Shown: positions 1 to 8,787 of the stretch, piece by piece
Layout of the letters: each line of letters begins with the position of its first letter
How positions within the stretch are numbered: the first letter of the stretch is position 1
NCBI GenBank assembly: GCA_034437655.1
Contig: DAOTTU010000012.1
Location: forward strand, 52,591-116,590
Direction: 5' to 3'
From: J027 sp034437655
GTDB taxonomy: Bacteria; Chloroflexota; Anaerolineae; Aggregatilineales; J027
DNA: 64,000 nt
The notes under the pieces: model-generated
Told to the model about the DNA's origin: nothing
Seen by the model: the letters and a program-made list of their open reading frames with translations, nothing else
Database searches by the model: none
Made by a program: the position numbers and the translations under genes

Positions 1-1003
1 CACAGCCAACCGTCGTTGACACCACAGGCAACCCACACGCTAACGACTCCATGAGCTTAAAACGTGTCCCGCTCCCACTACGCAATGGACACACAAATAC
101 CGTCGCGCTCGTCAAATAGGGGCGTGTATCGTCCACCAACCCGGTTGCTGTGACAGGTGTGTTGGGGTCGTCGCTATACGCTCGGATTTCGGGCGTTGGG
201 TCTTTGCCGAGCAGGACCAGTTCAAAGTCAGGACGTTGTTCACGGATGCGTGGCATGATCTCTTGAATAAAATACAGCGCCGCATCAGTATTGGGGAAAT
301 ACTTGTAATCTCCCATGAAAACTGCCTGGGCAGGGGCGCGTTCTGGTGTAGCGGGTGGTTGGAAGAACTGCACATCAACGCCATTGGGGGCCGGTGTCGT
401 GCGGGCACCACTCCGCGCAATGATGCCAGTATCTACGCTGGACATTGTGCCGACGACATCTGCGGCCCGCCATGCGCGTGGCGCAAAGAGTCGCATTTTC
501 AACGCTTCGAGCATGATCCCCGGGCGTTGATAAATCGGCTGGGCAACTTTAGCATGTCGCCACCAGGCAATGTGTTCAATTGCTGGCTCAGAAAGCAGCA
601 CGGGTAAGTGATGATCGGCTGGCAAGTTTTGCAGCATATAGAACGATTCGACATGTATCACGTCAAAATCTCGAGAGTCAATGAGGTCTGCCAGCGGTTG
701 TTTCATTTCTGGTGTCTGGTAGAGGCGCATGGTAATGGGTTTGATGCTGGTCAAGGTCATCAATGCAGCCTTGATTGTGCTGGGACTCGCTGGCCGCCCG
801 ATAACAATCAATTCACAAAATTCCTTCATTGGTGAAAGGTCATGGGCGCGTTCTTCAGGGCGACCAAAGCACACCAGTGTGATGTTGTGGTCAGCAGCGA
901 GTCGTTTCACAAGGCTGTAGGTACGCATCCGACCCCCACTGACGGGTGGATAGGGCAAATAGGGCGTTAGCATTAAGATGTTGGGCATGGTTGGGGCCGT
1001 CAT
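1..1003 (-). CDS. Family 4 (group 1) glycosyltransferase, C-terminus cut by window edge
   Basis: The complement reads open from position 1003 to the left edge, about 334 residues with no stop. The N-terminus has a Rossmann-type start (ILMLTPYLPYPPVSGG, then a basic helix), typical of the acceptor half of GT-B glycosyltransferases. The second half shows PNGVD, an FMGDYKYFPN segment and GSGTRFKLMESLACGLPVV, which matches the first Glu and following helix of the EX7E nucleotide-sugar site. Such enzymes transfer a sugar from an NDP-sugar to a glycan or lipid at the cytoplasmic membrane; the substrate cannot be told. The start at 1003 overlaps the stop of the upstream membrane-protein gene as ATGA, suggesting translational coupling; an in-frame ATG at 988 is the alternative. 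The end of the gene lies outside the window. Confidence 0.85.
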   Translation of the reverse strand, partial: MTAPTMPNILMLTPYLPYPPVSGGRMRTYSLVKRLAADHNITLVCFGRPEERAHDLSPMKEFCELIVIGRPASPSTIKAALMTLTSIKPITMRLYQTPEMKQPLADLIDSRDFDVIHVESFYMLQNLPADHHLPVLLSEPAIEHIAWWRHAKVAQPIYQRPGIMLEALKMRLFAPRAWRAADVVGTMSSVDTGIIARSGARTTPAPNGVDVQFFQPPATPERAPAQAVFMGDYKYFPNTDAALYFIQEIMPRIREQRPDFELVLLGKDPTPEIRAYSDDPNTPVTATGLVDDTRPYLTSATVFVCPLRSGSGTRFKLMESLACGLPVVSTTVGC

Positions 1004-1542
1004 TTCTTGGCAGAGGGGTGCTTGCGGTGTGGAATCCGCTTCTTAAGCACACGCTTCAGCGCTTCATAATCAACGTGAGTGCGGTTGGAAATTGCGAAAA
1101 CCGGGGTGCCGCCATAGCCAGCGATTAGGCTGATAATGCGATAGTAGAAGGGTACCGCGCCCGGCTGTACCAGCACCATTTCACCCTGTTGGGCGGTCCG
1201 TTTGAGCTTGCTGGGCGGTGGCGGCTTGAGCAGCGTATGTTCGGTCACTTCCAGCACGTCATCCCAGGCAACGGAGGTCGAGGGCAAACCGTTGGGCTGT
1301 AACACAATCCCCTCCTCACGAACTTCCACGCCCGGGTAGAGTGCAATCAATAGCACCAGCGGCATCGTTAAGCCCAGCAAAAAGGGAATCATCACCAGCA
1401 TTAAGCCAGCACCCAGACCGAACGCAACGAGTACCATCCCCACCGCAGACAGCCACGCGGCAACAATCCCGGCGACGGCCAGACGTCCAAACCAGCGATG
1501 CAGGCTATAGTTGGGGTGCGGATGATTGGAAATCGTACTCAA
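1000..1542 (-). CDS. Two-helix membrane protein of unknown function
   Basis: This 180-residue protein is not recognised as a named family. Residues about 20-70 form two hydrophobic helices separated by a short turn (GAGLMLVMIPFLLGL region). The remaining 110 residues are soluble, with alternating strands, a PPPPSKLKR loop and a basic C-terminus (KKRIPHRKHPSAKK). Two helices followed by a compact beta-rich cytoplasmic domain resembles bacterial PH-like membrane proteins, but this is inference from layout only. It is the first gene of a leftward pair with the glycosyltransferase, whose start codon overlaps its stop, so a role connected with envelope glycans is possible. Confidence 0.7.
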   Translation of the reverse strand: MSTISNHPHPNYSLHRWFGRLAVAGIVAAWLSAVGMVLVAFGLGAGLMLVMIPFLLGLTMPLVLLIALYPGVEVREEGIVLQPNGLPSTSVAWDDVLEVTEHTLLKPPPPSKLKRTAQQGEMVLVQPGAVPFYYRIISLIAGYGGTPVFAISNRTHVDYEALKRVLKKRIPHRKHPSAKK

Positions 1543-1601
1543 AGTGCGGTATCCTGCTTTGGGTAAATTGATGCGGCGATTTTAACGCAAAGGCGCTTGA
1601 C

Positions 1602-2825
1602 TTGGAAGCACTAACCATCATTGATATAGCCCCCGATGGACGTGGCATTGCAGCCTGGAAAGGGCGACGGGTGCTACTGTCGAATACGATCCCCGGCGAA
1701 GTCGTAAATGCTGAATCACTGGGTGAACACGACAACGGCATCGTGGCACAGGTGACCGAGTTCATCGAGACGTCGGCTGACCGGGTTGAACCGCGCGACG
1801 CAGGTTGTGCGCCCGGCTATTCGTGGCAACATATTGACTATAGCGCTCAACTGGCGCTTAAAGCAGACATTGTTGCGACTGCGCTTGAATATGACGCCAA
1901 GATCAAAAAACCGCCAGTTGAATTGACCGTCCCCAGCCCGCAGCAGTGGCACTACGCCCGTCGCCTGACATTACACCTCAATACCGATGGTACGCTTGGC
2001 ATTCCTGAACGCGAAGGCGTACGCTCGATTGAAAGTTGCGCCACTGTTGTTGACGAGATCATGCAACTGGTTGGCGAAGTCAATCTGGCGCTGGATACAG
2101 TCACTAAAATTGACTTCCATGCCAACGAAGACGGTGACCGCATGTTGGTGTTGCAAACCGACGACGATGAGGCTCCAGAACTTGAAGTGACACTGCCGGC
2201 CTCTGTGAATTTTCTGCTTAACCATTTTGAACCCTATAATCTCATCGGCTCGACCCACATCACCCACCGTGTGTTAGATCGTACCCTACGCATGACAGCA
2301 GGCGTCCAGACCCGTGCCAACATTGGCGCATTGGAAGCTATTGTGGAGAGTATTGTCGGCATATTGCAACCCCAGCCAGCGGATTCTGTGCTGGATGTTT
2401 TTGGTGGGGTGGGCACATTTTCGGTCGGATTAGCGGATTTGGTCAGCTATATCACCTATATTGACAGCTATCCGCCTGCTGCAACAGATGCGGAATTTAA
2501 CCTTGCTGCTTTTGATAATGTTGATATTGTCGAGGGGCGTGCTGGCAATATTCTTGATGAAATTGCGGCTGAAGATGATCGCGAAAACTATGCTGTTGCG
2601 ATTCTTGACCCGCCCCCAACTGGCTTGCACCGTGATGTACTCAAAGCGTTGAAAAAACTGTCCTTACCCCGGTTGATGTACATTGCCTCTGACATTGAGA
2701 ACATGGTGCGCGACGTCAACTTTATCAGCCACCAGATGAATTATCGGGTACGTAGTGTGCAACCGATTGACACTGCCCCTCAAACCCCACATGTTGAAAG
2801 CGTTATCCTGTTAGAAAGGCGCTAA
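1602..2825 (+). CDS. TrmA/RlmD-family RNA methyltransferase homologue lacking the catalytic Cys
   Basis: The 407-residue protein has the layout of the uracil-C5 RNA methyltransferases: an N-terminal TRAM-like beta domain (about 1-60), a central RNA-binding region, and a SAM-binding Rossmann domain from about 255 with motif I VLDVFGGVGTFSVG. The usual DPPR motif appears as DPPPTG, and the C-terminal VESVILLE, containing the general-base Glu, is kept. The catalytic motif, normally YVSCNP or YVSCDP, reads YIASDI here, with Ser363 where the nucleophilic Cys should be. The CGGC-type iron-sulfur ligands are also absent (GCAPGYSWQH). The start is a TTG with AAAGG eight bases upstream. The stop abuts the ATG of the next gene. 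Either the chemistry has changed or this is a binding-only relative. Confidence 0.85.
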   Translation: MEALTIIDIAPDGRGIAAWKGRRVLLSNTIPGEVVNAESLGEHDNGIVAQVTEFIETSADRVEPRDAGCAPGYSWQHIDYSAQLALKADIVATALEYDAKIKKPPVELTVPSPQQWHYARRLTLHLNTDGTLGIPEREGVRSIESCATVVDEIMQLVGEVNLALDTVTKIDFHANEDGDRMLVLQTDDDEAPELEVTLPASVNFLLNHFEPYNLIGSTHITHRVLDRTLRMTAGVQTRANIGALEAIVESIVGILQPQPADSVLDVFGGVGTFSVGLADLVSYITYIDSYPPAATDAEFNLAAFDNVDIVEGRAGNILDEIAAEDDRENYAVAILDPPPTGLHRDVLKALKKLSLPRLMYIASDIENMVRDVNFISHQMNYRVRSVQPIDTAPQTPHVESVILLERR

Positions 2826-3653
2826 ATGCCCGACGAATTCCTGCAATTTGCTAACGAAATCGCGCACAGTGCTGGTGAAATCCTGCGTAATGGCTTTGCT
2901 CAGCCGCACCAGATGAACCTGAAAACAGCGCAGACGGATATTGTCACCGAAACTGACCGCCACGCGGAAGACGCTATTGTCTCGCGTATTCGTGCCACGT
3001 ACCCTGACCATCGCATATTGGGGGAAGAAGGCGGCACTTATGCCCCTGAAGATAGCAGCGGGGATGGCTATCAGTGGGTGATTGATCCGCTTGATGGCAC
3101 AACAAATTTTGCGAATGGTATTCCCCATTTCAGCGTGAGCATTGCCCTGCGTGCGCCAGATGGAGAGCCGATTGTCGGGGTTGTGTACGACCCAATGCGC
3201 GACGAACAGTTTGCAGCAGCAAAAGGCCAGGGCGCAACCCTGAACGGATACCCATTGCAGGTCACTACAACGGACACCCTTGCACAGGCTGTTGTCGCGA
3301 GTGGTTTTCCTTATGACAAGTGGCAGGGTATCGACAACAACGTCACCGACTGGGGACATTTTGTCGAACGCACACGGGGTATTCGGCGCATGGGCTCGGC
3401 CGCGCTTGATCTGGCCTATGTCGGTGCCGGGCGTTTTGATGGCTATTGGGAACAAAAGCTGCATCTGTGGGATATGATGGCCGGTGTGCTAATTGTTGAA
3501 GAAGCGGGCGGCAAAGTGACGGGTTACGATGCCCAACGGGCAAGTATGTTCGTTGAAATGCCGAAGATTATCGCCAGCAATGGCCATATTCACACTGCGA
3601 TGTATGATGTGCTGCGCCTCGGTGATGCTGCGCCACGCCCCGCAACAGACTAA
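2826..3653 (+). CDS. suhB: Inositol monophosphatase family (SuhB-like) phosphatase
   Basis: This 275-residue protein has the metal-binding motifs of the family: GEEGG (about residue 63), DPLDGTTNF (about 89) and the C-terminal LWDMMAG. These coordinate the magnesium ions that hydrolyse a sugar or inositol phosphate ester. The length is typical. It starts directly after the stop of the methyltransferase gene with no spacer, so the two are probably cotranscribed and translationally coupled. Family members include inositol-1-phosphatase, fructose-1,6-bisphosphatase and the ribosome-biogenesis factor SuhB; sequence alone does not separate these. The 3' end overlaps the opposing LOG gene by four bases, the two stops sharing CTAA. 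Confidence 0.9.
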   Translation: MPDEFLQFANEIAHSAGEILRNGFAQPHQMNLKTAQTDIVTETDRHAEDAIVSRIRATYPDHRILGEEGGTYAPEDSSGDGYQWVIDPLDGTTNFANGIPHFSVSIALRAPDGEPIVGVVYDPMRDEQFAAAKGQGATLNGYPLQVTTTDTLAQAVVASGFPYDKWQGIDNNVTDWGHFVERTRGIRRMGSAALDLAYVGAGRFDGYWEQKLHLWDMMAGVLIVEEAGGKVTGYDAQRASMFVEMPKIIASNGHIHTAMYDVLRLGDAAPRPATD

Positions 3654-4231
3654 GGCTCTACCCCGGACCATTTCGGCGGGAACTGATCTGGGTCAAAAGC
3701 GGCGAGGCGATCTAGTAATTGGTTCGGGTCCGTGTCTACATGAACGAGGTCACGGTTCGGCGCGTCAATAAATCCCTCTGCAATAGCATGGTCAATCATG
3801 GCGATGAGTGGATCGTAGAAGCTACCTGCGTTGAGGATGCCAACTGGTTTGCGGTGAATGCCAAGTTGTAGCCACGTAATCGCTTCGAATAGTTCTTCAA
3901 GGGTGCCATAACCACCCGGCATCGCAATAAATGCATCCGATTTCTCAGCCATCAAGGCTTTGCGCGTATGCATGTTGGGGACAACGTGCAACTCTGTGAT
4001 ACCTGTATGTTTGGATTCGCGAAGGTCAAGTGCTTCGGGAATAACACCGATCACAGTTCCCCCGGCCGCCATCACCGTATCCGCAATCACACCCATTAGC
4101 CCAACACGCCCCCCACCATACACCAGACCGATTTGACGCTCAACCAATGCTGTGCCCATCGCCTGTGCCAAAAGGCGATACGTTTCGCTAGCACCTACCC
4201 GTGACCCACAGTAAACACAAATAGTATTCAT
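3650..4231 (-). CDS. LOG-family nucleoside 5'-monophosphate phosphoribohydrolase (TIGR00730 type)
   Basis: The 193-residue protein begins with ICVYCGSR and carries GGGRVGLMG and the signature PGGYGTLEE, which form the nucleotide-binding and catalytic site of the LOG (Lonely guy) lysine-decarboxylase-like fold. Family members release a base from a nucleoside 5'-monophosphate; plant and some bacterial versions activate cytokinins, and bacterial homologues act on AMP. The length is standard. It is transcribed leftward, divergent from the threonine-synthase fusion gene, and ends in a four-base stop-to-stop overlap with the phosphatase gene. The physiological substrate here cannot be assigned. Confidence 0.9.
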   Translation of the reverse strand: MNTICVYCGSRVGASETYRLLAQAMGTALVERQIGLVYGGGRVGLMGVIADTVMAAGGTVIGVIPEALDLRESKHTGITELHVVPNMHTRKALMAEKSDAFIAMPGGYGTLEELFEAITWLQLGIHRKPVGILNAGSFYDPLIAMIDHAIAEGFIDAPNRDLVHVDTDPNQLLDRLAAFDPDQFPPKWSGVEP

Positions 4232-4286
4232 AAAACCTCAAAATTGTTCAGGTTACCTGCAATTGCGCGTATCATGACATTTCGCG

Positions 4287-4315
4287 TTGCAGGAACGCAA
4301 TAGTTGTCATAGAAT
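4287..4315 (+). promoter_or_regulatory. Sigma-70-type promoter for the PLP-receiver fusion gene
   Basis: TTGCAG at 4287-4292 and TAGAAT at 4310-4315 are separated by 17 bases, matching housekeeping -35 and -10 boxes. Transcription would begin near 4322, leaving a leader of about 55 bases before the ATG at 4378, which has GGAG at 4363-4366. Confidence 0.6.
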
Positions 4316-4377
4316 TTAAGAAAGATTAAAGACACATTTACAACGCTGATGAATGCGAATCTGGAGTACAAACCCCT

Positions 4378-6531
4378 ATGCCTTCTTTGCTAACTGCGGT
4401 TGTATGCCGTGATTGTGGCCACGAGATGCCACCCGAACCTCTCCGAGTTCGCTGTGATGAATGCGATTCTGATTGGCTCATATCGCGTTATGATACCAAT
4501 GCTGCCCGCGAAGTCTGGCAGTCTGGCGCAACCACAACGCGTGATGCCTCCTTATGGCGCTACGAAGAACTGTTGCCCGTCAATGCCCCCGGGTTTGAAG
4601 TGACGATGGGCGAAGGCTGGACGCCGCTCATCCGTGCGATGCGTCTGCAAAAAGAACTTGGCCTCGACAATCTCTGGATCAAAGACGAGCGTCAGAGCCC
4701 AACCGGGTGCTTTAAAGATCGTCAAGCTGTGCTGAATGTTGCCCTTTTGTATCAGGAAGGCATGGACGAGGTCGTATTGGCTTCGACGGGGAACAAAGCC
4801 ACCGCTTTTGCTGCCTATTGTGCCCGCGCCGGGATCCGTCCGTGGATTTTCCTGACAAGCATGGTCCCCAACGAAAAGCTGCGTGAACTGGGGCTTTATG
4901 GCTCTGAAGTCGTCAAAATTGCTGGCACCTATGATCAGGCCAAAAAAGTCGCCAGTGACTTCGCTGCCCGGCGTAATCTGCGCATGGAATATGGGGCGCG
5001 GAGCATTATGAGCCAGGATGGCATGAAAACAATTGCTTTTGAAATCGCTGAACAGCTTGCGCGTCATCTGCCACATGAGGACGGAAAATGGCGTGTCCCT
5101 GACTGGTATATCCAATCGGTGAGCGGCGGCATTGGGCCAATTTCCATCTGGCAAGGGTTCAAGGAACTGTACGCAATGGGCATGATCGACCGCCTTCCGA
5201 AGCTGGGTGTGGTGCAGGTCGAAGGCTGTTCACCGATGGTTCAGGCGTGGGAACAAAACCTTGAAGAAGCGGAGCCAGTTGTCCCCCGCACCCGTATTTC
5301 AGTTCTGGCCACAGGCGACCCGGGACGCACATACACAATGTTGCGTAATGCGTGTATCGAAGGTGGTGGTACGATGGTTGCGGTTGATGATGGTGCAACG
5401 TTCCGTGCGATGCGACGAATGGCGCGTGTTGAAGGCTTCAGCATGGAACCTGCGACGGCCGTGGCCTTCGCCGGCCTGGAAAAGATGGTGAGTATGGGCC
5501 TGATTGACGCTGACGAACTGGTTGTGGTTAACTGTTCTGGCCATACATTCCCGGCTGAAAAGCATGTCCTTGAAGATCAATATGTGCTGGACTTGCAACT
5601 TGGTAGCCAGTCTGAACAAAGCGCTGAGAACATGGGCACCCATATTGAAGAAGGGCTTGAATCAGCGCTGGCACACCTTGACGAACAGGTGACAACGGTT
5701 GTAATCGTAGACGACAATCCGCAGGATAGCCGCCTGATTCGGCGCTTATTGCAATCGTATAAAAATTACCGTGTTTTTGAAGCCAATGATCCCCGCGATG
5801 GGCTAGACCTCATCCGTCAGCGCAAACCAGACCTGATTCTAACGGACCTGACGATGCCAGATATGGATGGCTTTGAACTGCTTGAAGTGTTGAAAAGCAG
5901 CCCGGACACGCGCCAGATTCCGGTCGTGGTCATTTCTGCCAAGACACTTTCGGCTGCTGAACGCCATGAGCTGGAAAGCAAAGCTAATTCCTTGTGGCAA
6001 AAAGGGAACTTTAACACACGCGAACTTGTAGACCATGTGGTGCGGACATTGGGCGTTGAATCGTATGAGGACGACGATGTTGATCAAGACACGCCACTGA
6101 CCACAACCGTCGGTGAGGTGCGCGACAGTTTTCAGCAGGCCTTAGAAACAGTTGGTGCAGCGACAGTGCTGGTGGTTGACGACAATCGGCGCGATGCACG
6201 GTTGGTACGACGTATTCTTGAGGCAACCAACCGCTATCACGTCGCTGAAGCATATTCCGCACAAGAAGCACTTGAGCTGATCCCGACTGAGCAACCGCAA
6301 CTCATTGTGCTGGATGTATTGTTGCCCGATATGCAAGGGCCAGAGCTGCTACAAACAATCAAACAGCGCTACGACATTCAAGACATACCGATTGTGGTGC
6401 TGACTGCCAAAGAACTGAACGCTGACGAGAAAAACCTGTTTGAAGCTGAAGGGTGCAGCGTGTGGTATAAGCTGTCGCTAGATCGGCAACAATTAGTTGA
6501 CCATGTAGATGAGCTACTTAAAAGCCAATAG
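4378..6531 (+). CDS. Threonine-synthase-like PLP enzyme fused to two response-regulator receiver domains
   Basis: The 717-residue protein joins three modules. Residues 1-35 form a zinc ribbon (Cys10, Cys13, Cys26, Cys29). Residues about 60-415 are a fold-type II PLP enzyme: PTGCFKDRQ supplies Lys113 for the Schiff base, STGNKATA binds phosphate, and VSGGIGP is the glycine loop, as in threonine synthase (O-phosphohomoserine to threonine). Receiver 1 starts near 440 (acidic pair Asp445-446, phospho-acceptor Asp490 in TDLTMPD, Ser520, Lys542). Receiver 2 starts near 596 (Asp601-602, acceptor Asp646 in LDVLLPD, Lys698). Both receivers keep all key residues, so phosphorylation looks possible. An acidic linker (YEDDDVDQ) separates them. 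A free-standing receiver follows 77 bases downstream. Ordinary threonine synthases end after the PLP domain. Regulation of enzyme activity by phosphorylation is inference; a non-catalytic ligand-sensing role is the alternative. Confidence 0.9.
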   Translation: MPSLLTAVVCRDCGHEMPPEPLRVRCDECDSDWLISRYDTNAAREVWQSGATTTRDASLWRYEELLPVNAPGFEVTMGEGWTPLIRAMRLQKELGLDNLWIKDERQSPTGCFKDRQAVLNVALLYQEGMDEVVLASTGNKATAFAAYCARAGIRPWIFLTSMVPNEKLRELGLYGSEVVKIAGTYDQAKKVASDFAARRNLRMEYGARSIMSQDGMKTIAFEIAEQLARHLPHEDGKWRVPDWYIQSVSGGIGPISIWQGFKELYAMGMIDRLPKLGVVQVEGCSPMVQAWEQNLEEAEPVVPRTRISVLATGDPGRTYTMLRNACIEGGGTMVAVDDGATFRAMRRMARVEGFSMEPATAVAFAGLEKMVSMGLIDADELVVVNCSGHTFPAEKHVLEDQYVLDLQLGSQSEQSAENMGTHIEEGLESALAHLDEQVTTVVIVDDNPQDSRLIRRLLQSYKNYRVFEANDPRDGLDLIRQRKPDLILTDLTMPDMDGFELLEVLKSSPDTRQIPVVVISAKTLSAAERHELESKANSLWQKGNFNTRELVDHVVRTLGVESYEDDDVDQDTPLTTTVGEVRDSFQQALETVGAATVLVVDDNRRDARLVRRILEATNRYHVAEAYSAQEALELIPTEQPQLIVLDVLLPDMQGPELLQTIKQRYDIQDIPIVVLTAKELNADEKNLFEAEGCSVWYKLSLDRQQLVDHVDELLKSQ

Positions 6532-6608
6532 CATTAAGCCAGTTGGCAAAACTTGACTTAGCCGCGCATAATCAAATCGAGCGCGATGAATAACCTGATG
6601 GAGTCGCC

Positions 6609-6983
6609 ATGTCAAAACGGATATTGTATGTCGAAGATAACTACCATAATAAGCGGCTGGTACGTAAAATCCTGAAAGCTAAGGGGTATGCGGTGCTTGA
6701 AGCTGAAGATGGGCATACGGGCGTTGAAATCGCACTGGCTGAATTGCCAGACCTTATTTTGATGGACATTAACATCCCCGGTTTAGATGGCATCGAAGCC
6801 ACACGTCTGATCAAAGCCCATCAAGAAACCGAAAGCATTCCAGTTATCGCCCTGACGGCCAATGCCATGCGCGGTGACCGTGAACGGTTTATCGCGGCCG
6901 GCTGTGATGACTATCTGCCTAAGCCAATCAGCACTGCCGACTTGATGAAGCTGATTACTGACTATCTCGGCCAGAGTGGGTGA
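6609..6983 (+). CDS. Single-domain response regulator (CheY/DivK-like)
   Basis: The 124-residue protein is one receiver domain with no output domain. It shows ILYVEDN (acidic pocket), LMDINIPGLDG with the phospho-acceptor Asp, ALTANAM with the switch Thr, and the conserved Lys in LPKPIS. The sequence style (EDNYHNKRLVRKIL, MDINIPG) is closest to DivK-like phosphorelay intermediates. No histidine kinase is encoded nearby. It lies 77 bases after the PLP-receiver fusion and on the same strand, so it may share a phosphate donor with those receivers or pass phosphate to them. A perfect hairpin downstream at 7048-7078 probably ends the transcript. Confidence 0.9.
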   Translation: MSKRILYVEDNYHNKRLVRKILKAKGYAVLEAEDGHTGVEIALAELPDLILMDINIPGLDGIEATRLIKAHQETESIPVIALTANAMRGDRERFIAAGCDDYLPKPISTADLMKLITDYLGQSG

Positions 6984-7047
6984 CACGACTCGCTTGACAT
7001 TTCACCTATCAAGCCGGGTTCTTAAATCCAAACCTTGTCTACTTCCG

Positions 7048-7080
7048 AAACCTGCTAGCATAGAGCAATAGCAGGTTTTG
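7048..7080 (+). terminator. Rho-independent terminator after the receiver gene
   Basis: A perfect 10-base stem (AAACCTGCTA at 7048-7057 with TAGCAGGTTT at 7069-7078) encloses an 11-base loop and runs into a T-rich stretch. It separates the receiver gene from the promoter of the PA14/SH3 gene. Confidence 0.65.
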
Positions 7081-7108
7081 TGTTCATTAGCGTTTCAGTG
7101 CGCTGTGG

Positions 7109-7114
7109 TATGAT
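7109..7114 (+). promoter_or_regulatory. Probable -10 box of the PA14/SH3 gene
   Basis: TATGAT at 7109-7114 lies just upstream of an ATG at 7120 that would coincide with the expected transcript start. A convincing -35 box is not visible. It argues that translation starts further downstream, at 7183 or 7192. Confidence 0.4.
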
Positions 7115-7191
7115 AGACAATGAACACAAACAGGGCTGTCATGCATGACTTTGGGAATTTAGGGCCTGTAGTTGAAAGGACGATGTCAAAA

Positions 7192-8739
7192 ATGATACGA
7201 CGAATACGCTTTATTGCGGTAATCGTACTGCTAATGGTTGGACTGGCAGCGATTGCACCGCCCGGGGGTTTACCATTTGCGCCAGAACCGGCCGCTGCAC
7301 AACAAGGACCAACATGCGGGCTGGGTCTGTGGGATACACGCTATTTTAGCAATACGAACGTCATCCCTACTGGCACTGAACAGACTATTTGTATTACCGG
7401 GGCACAACTCAATGCTGGTATTAACTGGGGTACAGGCAGTCCGTTGACAGGGCTTATTCAGCCTGACTTCTGGTCGGCCAGTTTTCAGGCACAGGTAACG
7501 CTTGGTACACCGGGAGCCTATACGTTTACCAGTACCTACCAGGACGGGGTGCGGCTCTTTGTGAATGGGCAGGCGATTGCTAATGCATATATCAGTGATG
7601 TGAATGCGCCGCAGACCATCACGGGGAACTTTACGACCACAACGGCTAATCAGGTTGTTACGGTGCGGTTAGAATTTGTGAATTATACCGGGGCAGCACA
7701 GGTTAGCTTAAACTGGTCACTGAGCGGCGGCGGTGGTGGTGTACCAACCGGCCAACCCTGGACAGCGCAATATTTCAACAACCGCACCTTTACTGCACCG
7801 GCCATTACTGGTCCCAACATCCCGGCCGGGCCATTAGCTATTGACTGGCAGTTTGCGTCTCCGGCGGCTGGCGTAAATCCTGACGAGTTCTCCTCGCGCT
7901 TTACCCGGATTGTTAATTTTCCAACGGGCGGCGTCGTGAATTTTGAAGCGCGTGCAGATGATACCGTTACGGTGCGCGTTAACGGTAATGTTGTAACGGC
8001 GTCTGCGCCATTTTTTGCAGGTGAAGATGTCGTCTATCGCGGCTCCATTACGGTACCAGTGGGTAATAGCACGATTGTGGTTGAACATACCGATATTGTT
8101 GACGAGGCGTATGTGTTCGTCAACTGGTCTGGTGGTGGTGATACGTCAGGCGGTGGTACTGGACAACAACCCGGTCAACCGGGAACACCAGGCCAACCGG
8201 GGACACCTATCGTCACTTCACCGACTGGTGTAGTAGCCACGGTAGACACGTCCGTCTTGAACTTCCGCAACGCACCGTCTATCTCCGGTCAACGCATCAG
8301 CCAGATTCGGCGTGGCGAACAATATGCGGTGCTTGGTCAAAATGTGGGCGGCACGTGGGCGTACCTTGATGTCAACGGCACACGTGGGTGGTCTTTTGCC
8401 CAGTTCCTTGACTTCGCAGGGGATTTCAGTTCTTTGCCAGTGTTGGCGGCGAATGGTGAACCAATCGTGGTAGACACCAGCGGAAACGTGGTGCTGCAAG
8501 CACGGCCGGTTGGTAACATGCGTATTCGTGACTGCCCGAGCTTTAGTTGTGCGCGGCTCGGTTTTGTGCCGTGGGGCAGCGTAGTATCCGTTTTTGGTCA
8601 AAGCATTGACGGTCGCTGGATTCGTATTTCTTACACCAGCCCAACAGGTGTAATCACAGGTTGGTCTTCGGAAATCTGGTATCGTCTGGCGAATGACCTC
8701 ACCGCCCCCTTGCCAGCTAACCTCCCTATTGTGGAATAG
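7192..8739 (+). CDS. Secreted protein with two PA14-like and two bacterial SH3 domains
   Basis: From the chosen start the protein has 515 residues. It opens with a basic N-region and a hydrophobic core ending near AAAQQ, a signal peptide. Two beta-sandwich modules follow (about 45-190 and 195-325), each with the PA14 pattern of an aromatic start (WDTRYFSN, WTAQYFNN), an F-F-segment and a DGVRLFVNG or DDTVTVRVNG core. A GQPGTPGQPGTP linker leads to two SH3b domains (LNFRNAP near 370, MRIRDCPSFSC near 470). PA14 and SH3b domains bind carbohydrates or peptidoglycan, so an envelope or surface-binding role is likely; no catalytic domain is seen. AAAGGA at 7175-7180 fits the ATG at 7192 better than the one at 7183. 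An ATG at 7120 lies too close to the -10 box. Confidence 0.8.
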   Translation: MIRRIRFIAVIVLLMVGLAAIAPPGGLPFAPEPAAAQQGPTCGLGLWDTRYFSNTNVIPTGTEQTICITGAQLNAGINWGTGSPLTGLIQPDFWSASFQAQVTLGTPGAYTFTSTYQDGVRLFVNGQAIANAYISDVNAPQTITGNFTTTTANQVVTVRLEFVNYTGAAQVSLNWSLSGGGGGVPTGQPWTAQYFNNRTFTAPAITGPNIPAGPLAIDWQFASPAAGVNPDEFSSRFTRIVNFPTGGVVNFEARADDTVTVRVNGNVVTASAPFFAGEDVVYRGSITVPVGNSTIVVEHTDIVDEAYVFVNWSGGGDTSGGGTGQQPGQPGTPGQPGTPIVTSPTGVVATVDTSVLNFRNAPSISGQRISQIRRGEQYAVLGQNVGGTWAYLDVNGTRGWSFAQFLDFAGDFSSLPVLAANGEPIVVDTSGNVVLQARPVGNMRIRDCPSFSCARLGFVPWGSVVSVFGQSIDGRWIRISYTSPTGVITGWSSEIWYRLANDLTAPLPANLPIVE

Positions 8740-8787
8740 TCTCGGGGTAAACTGCCTGGCACACAACGACGACCCAACATATCACGC

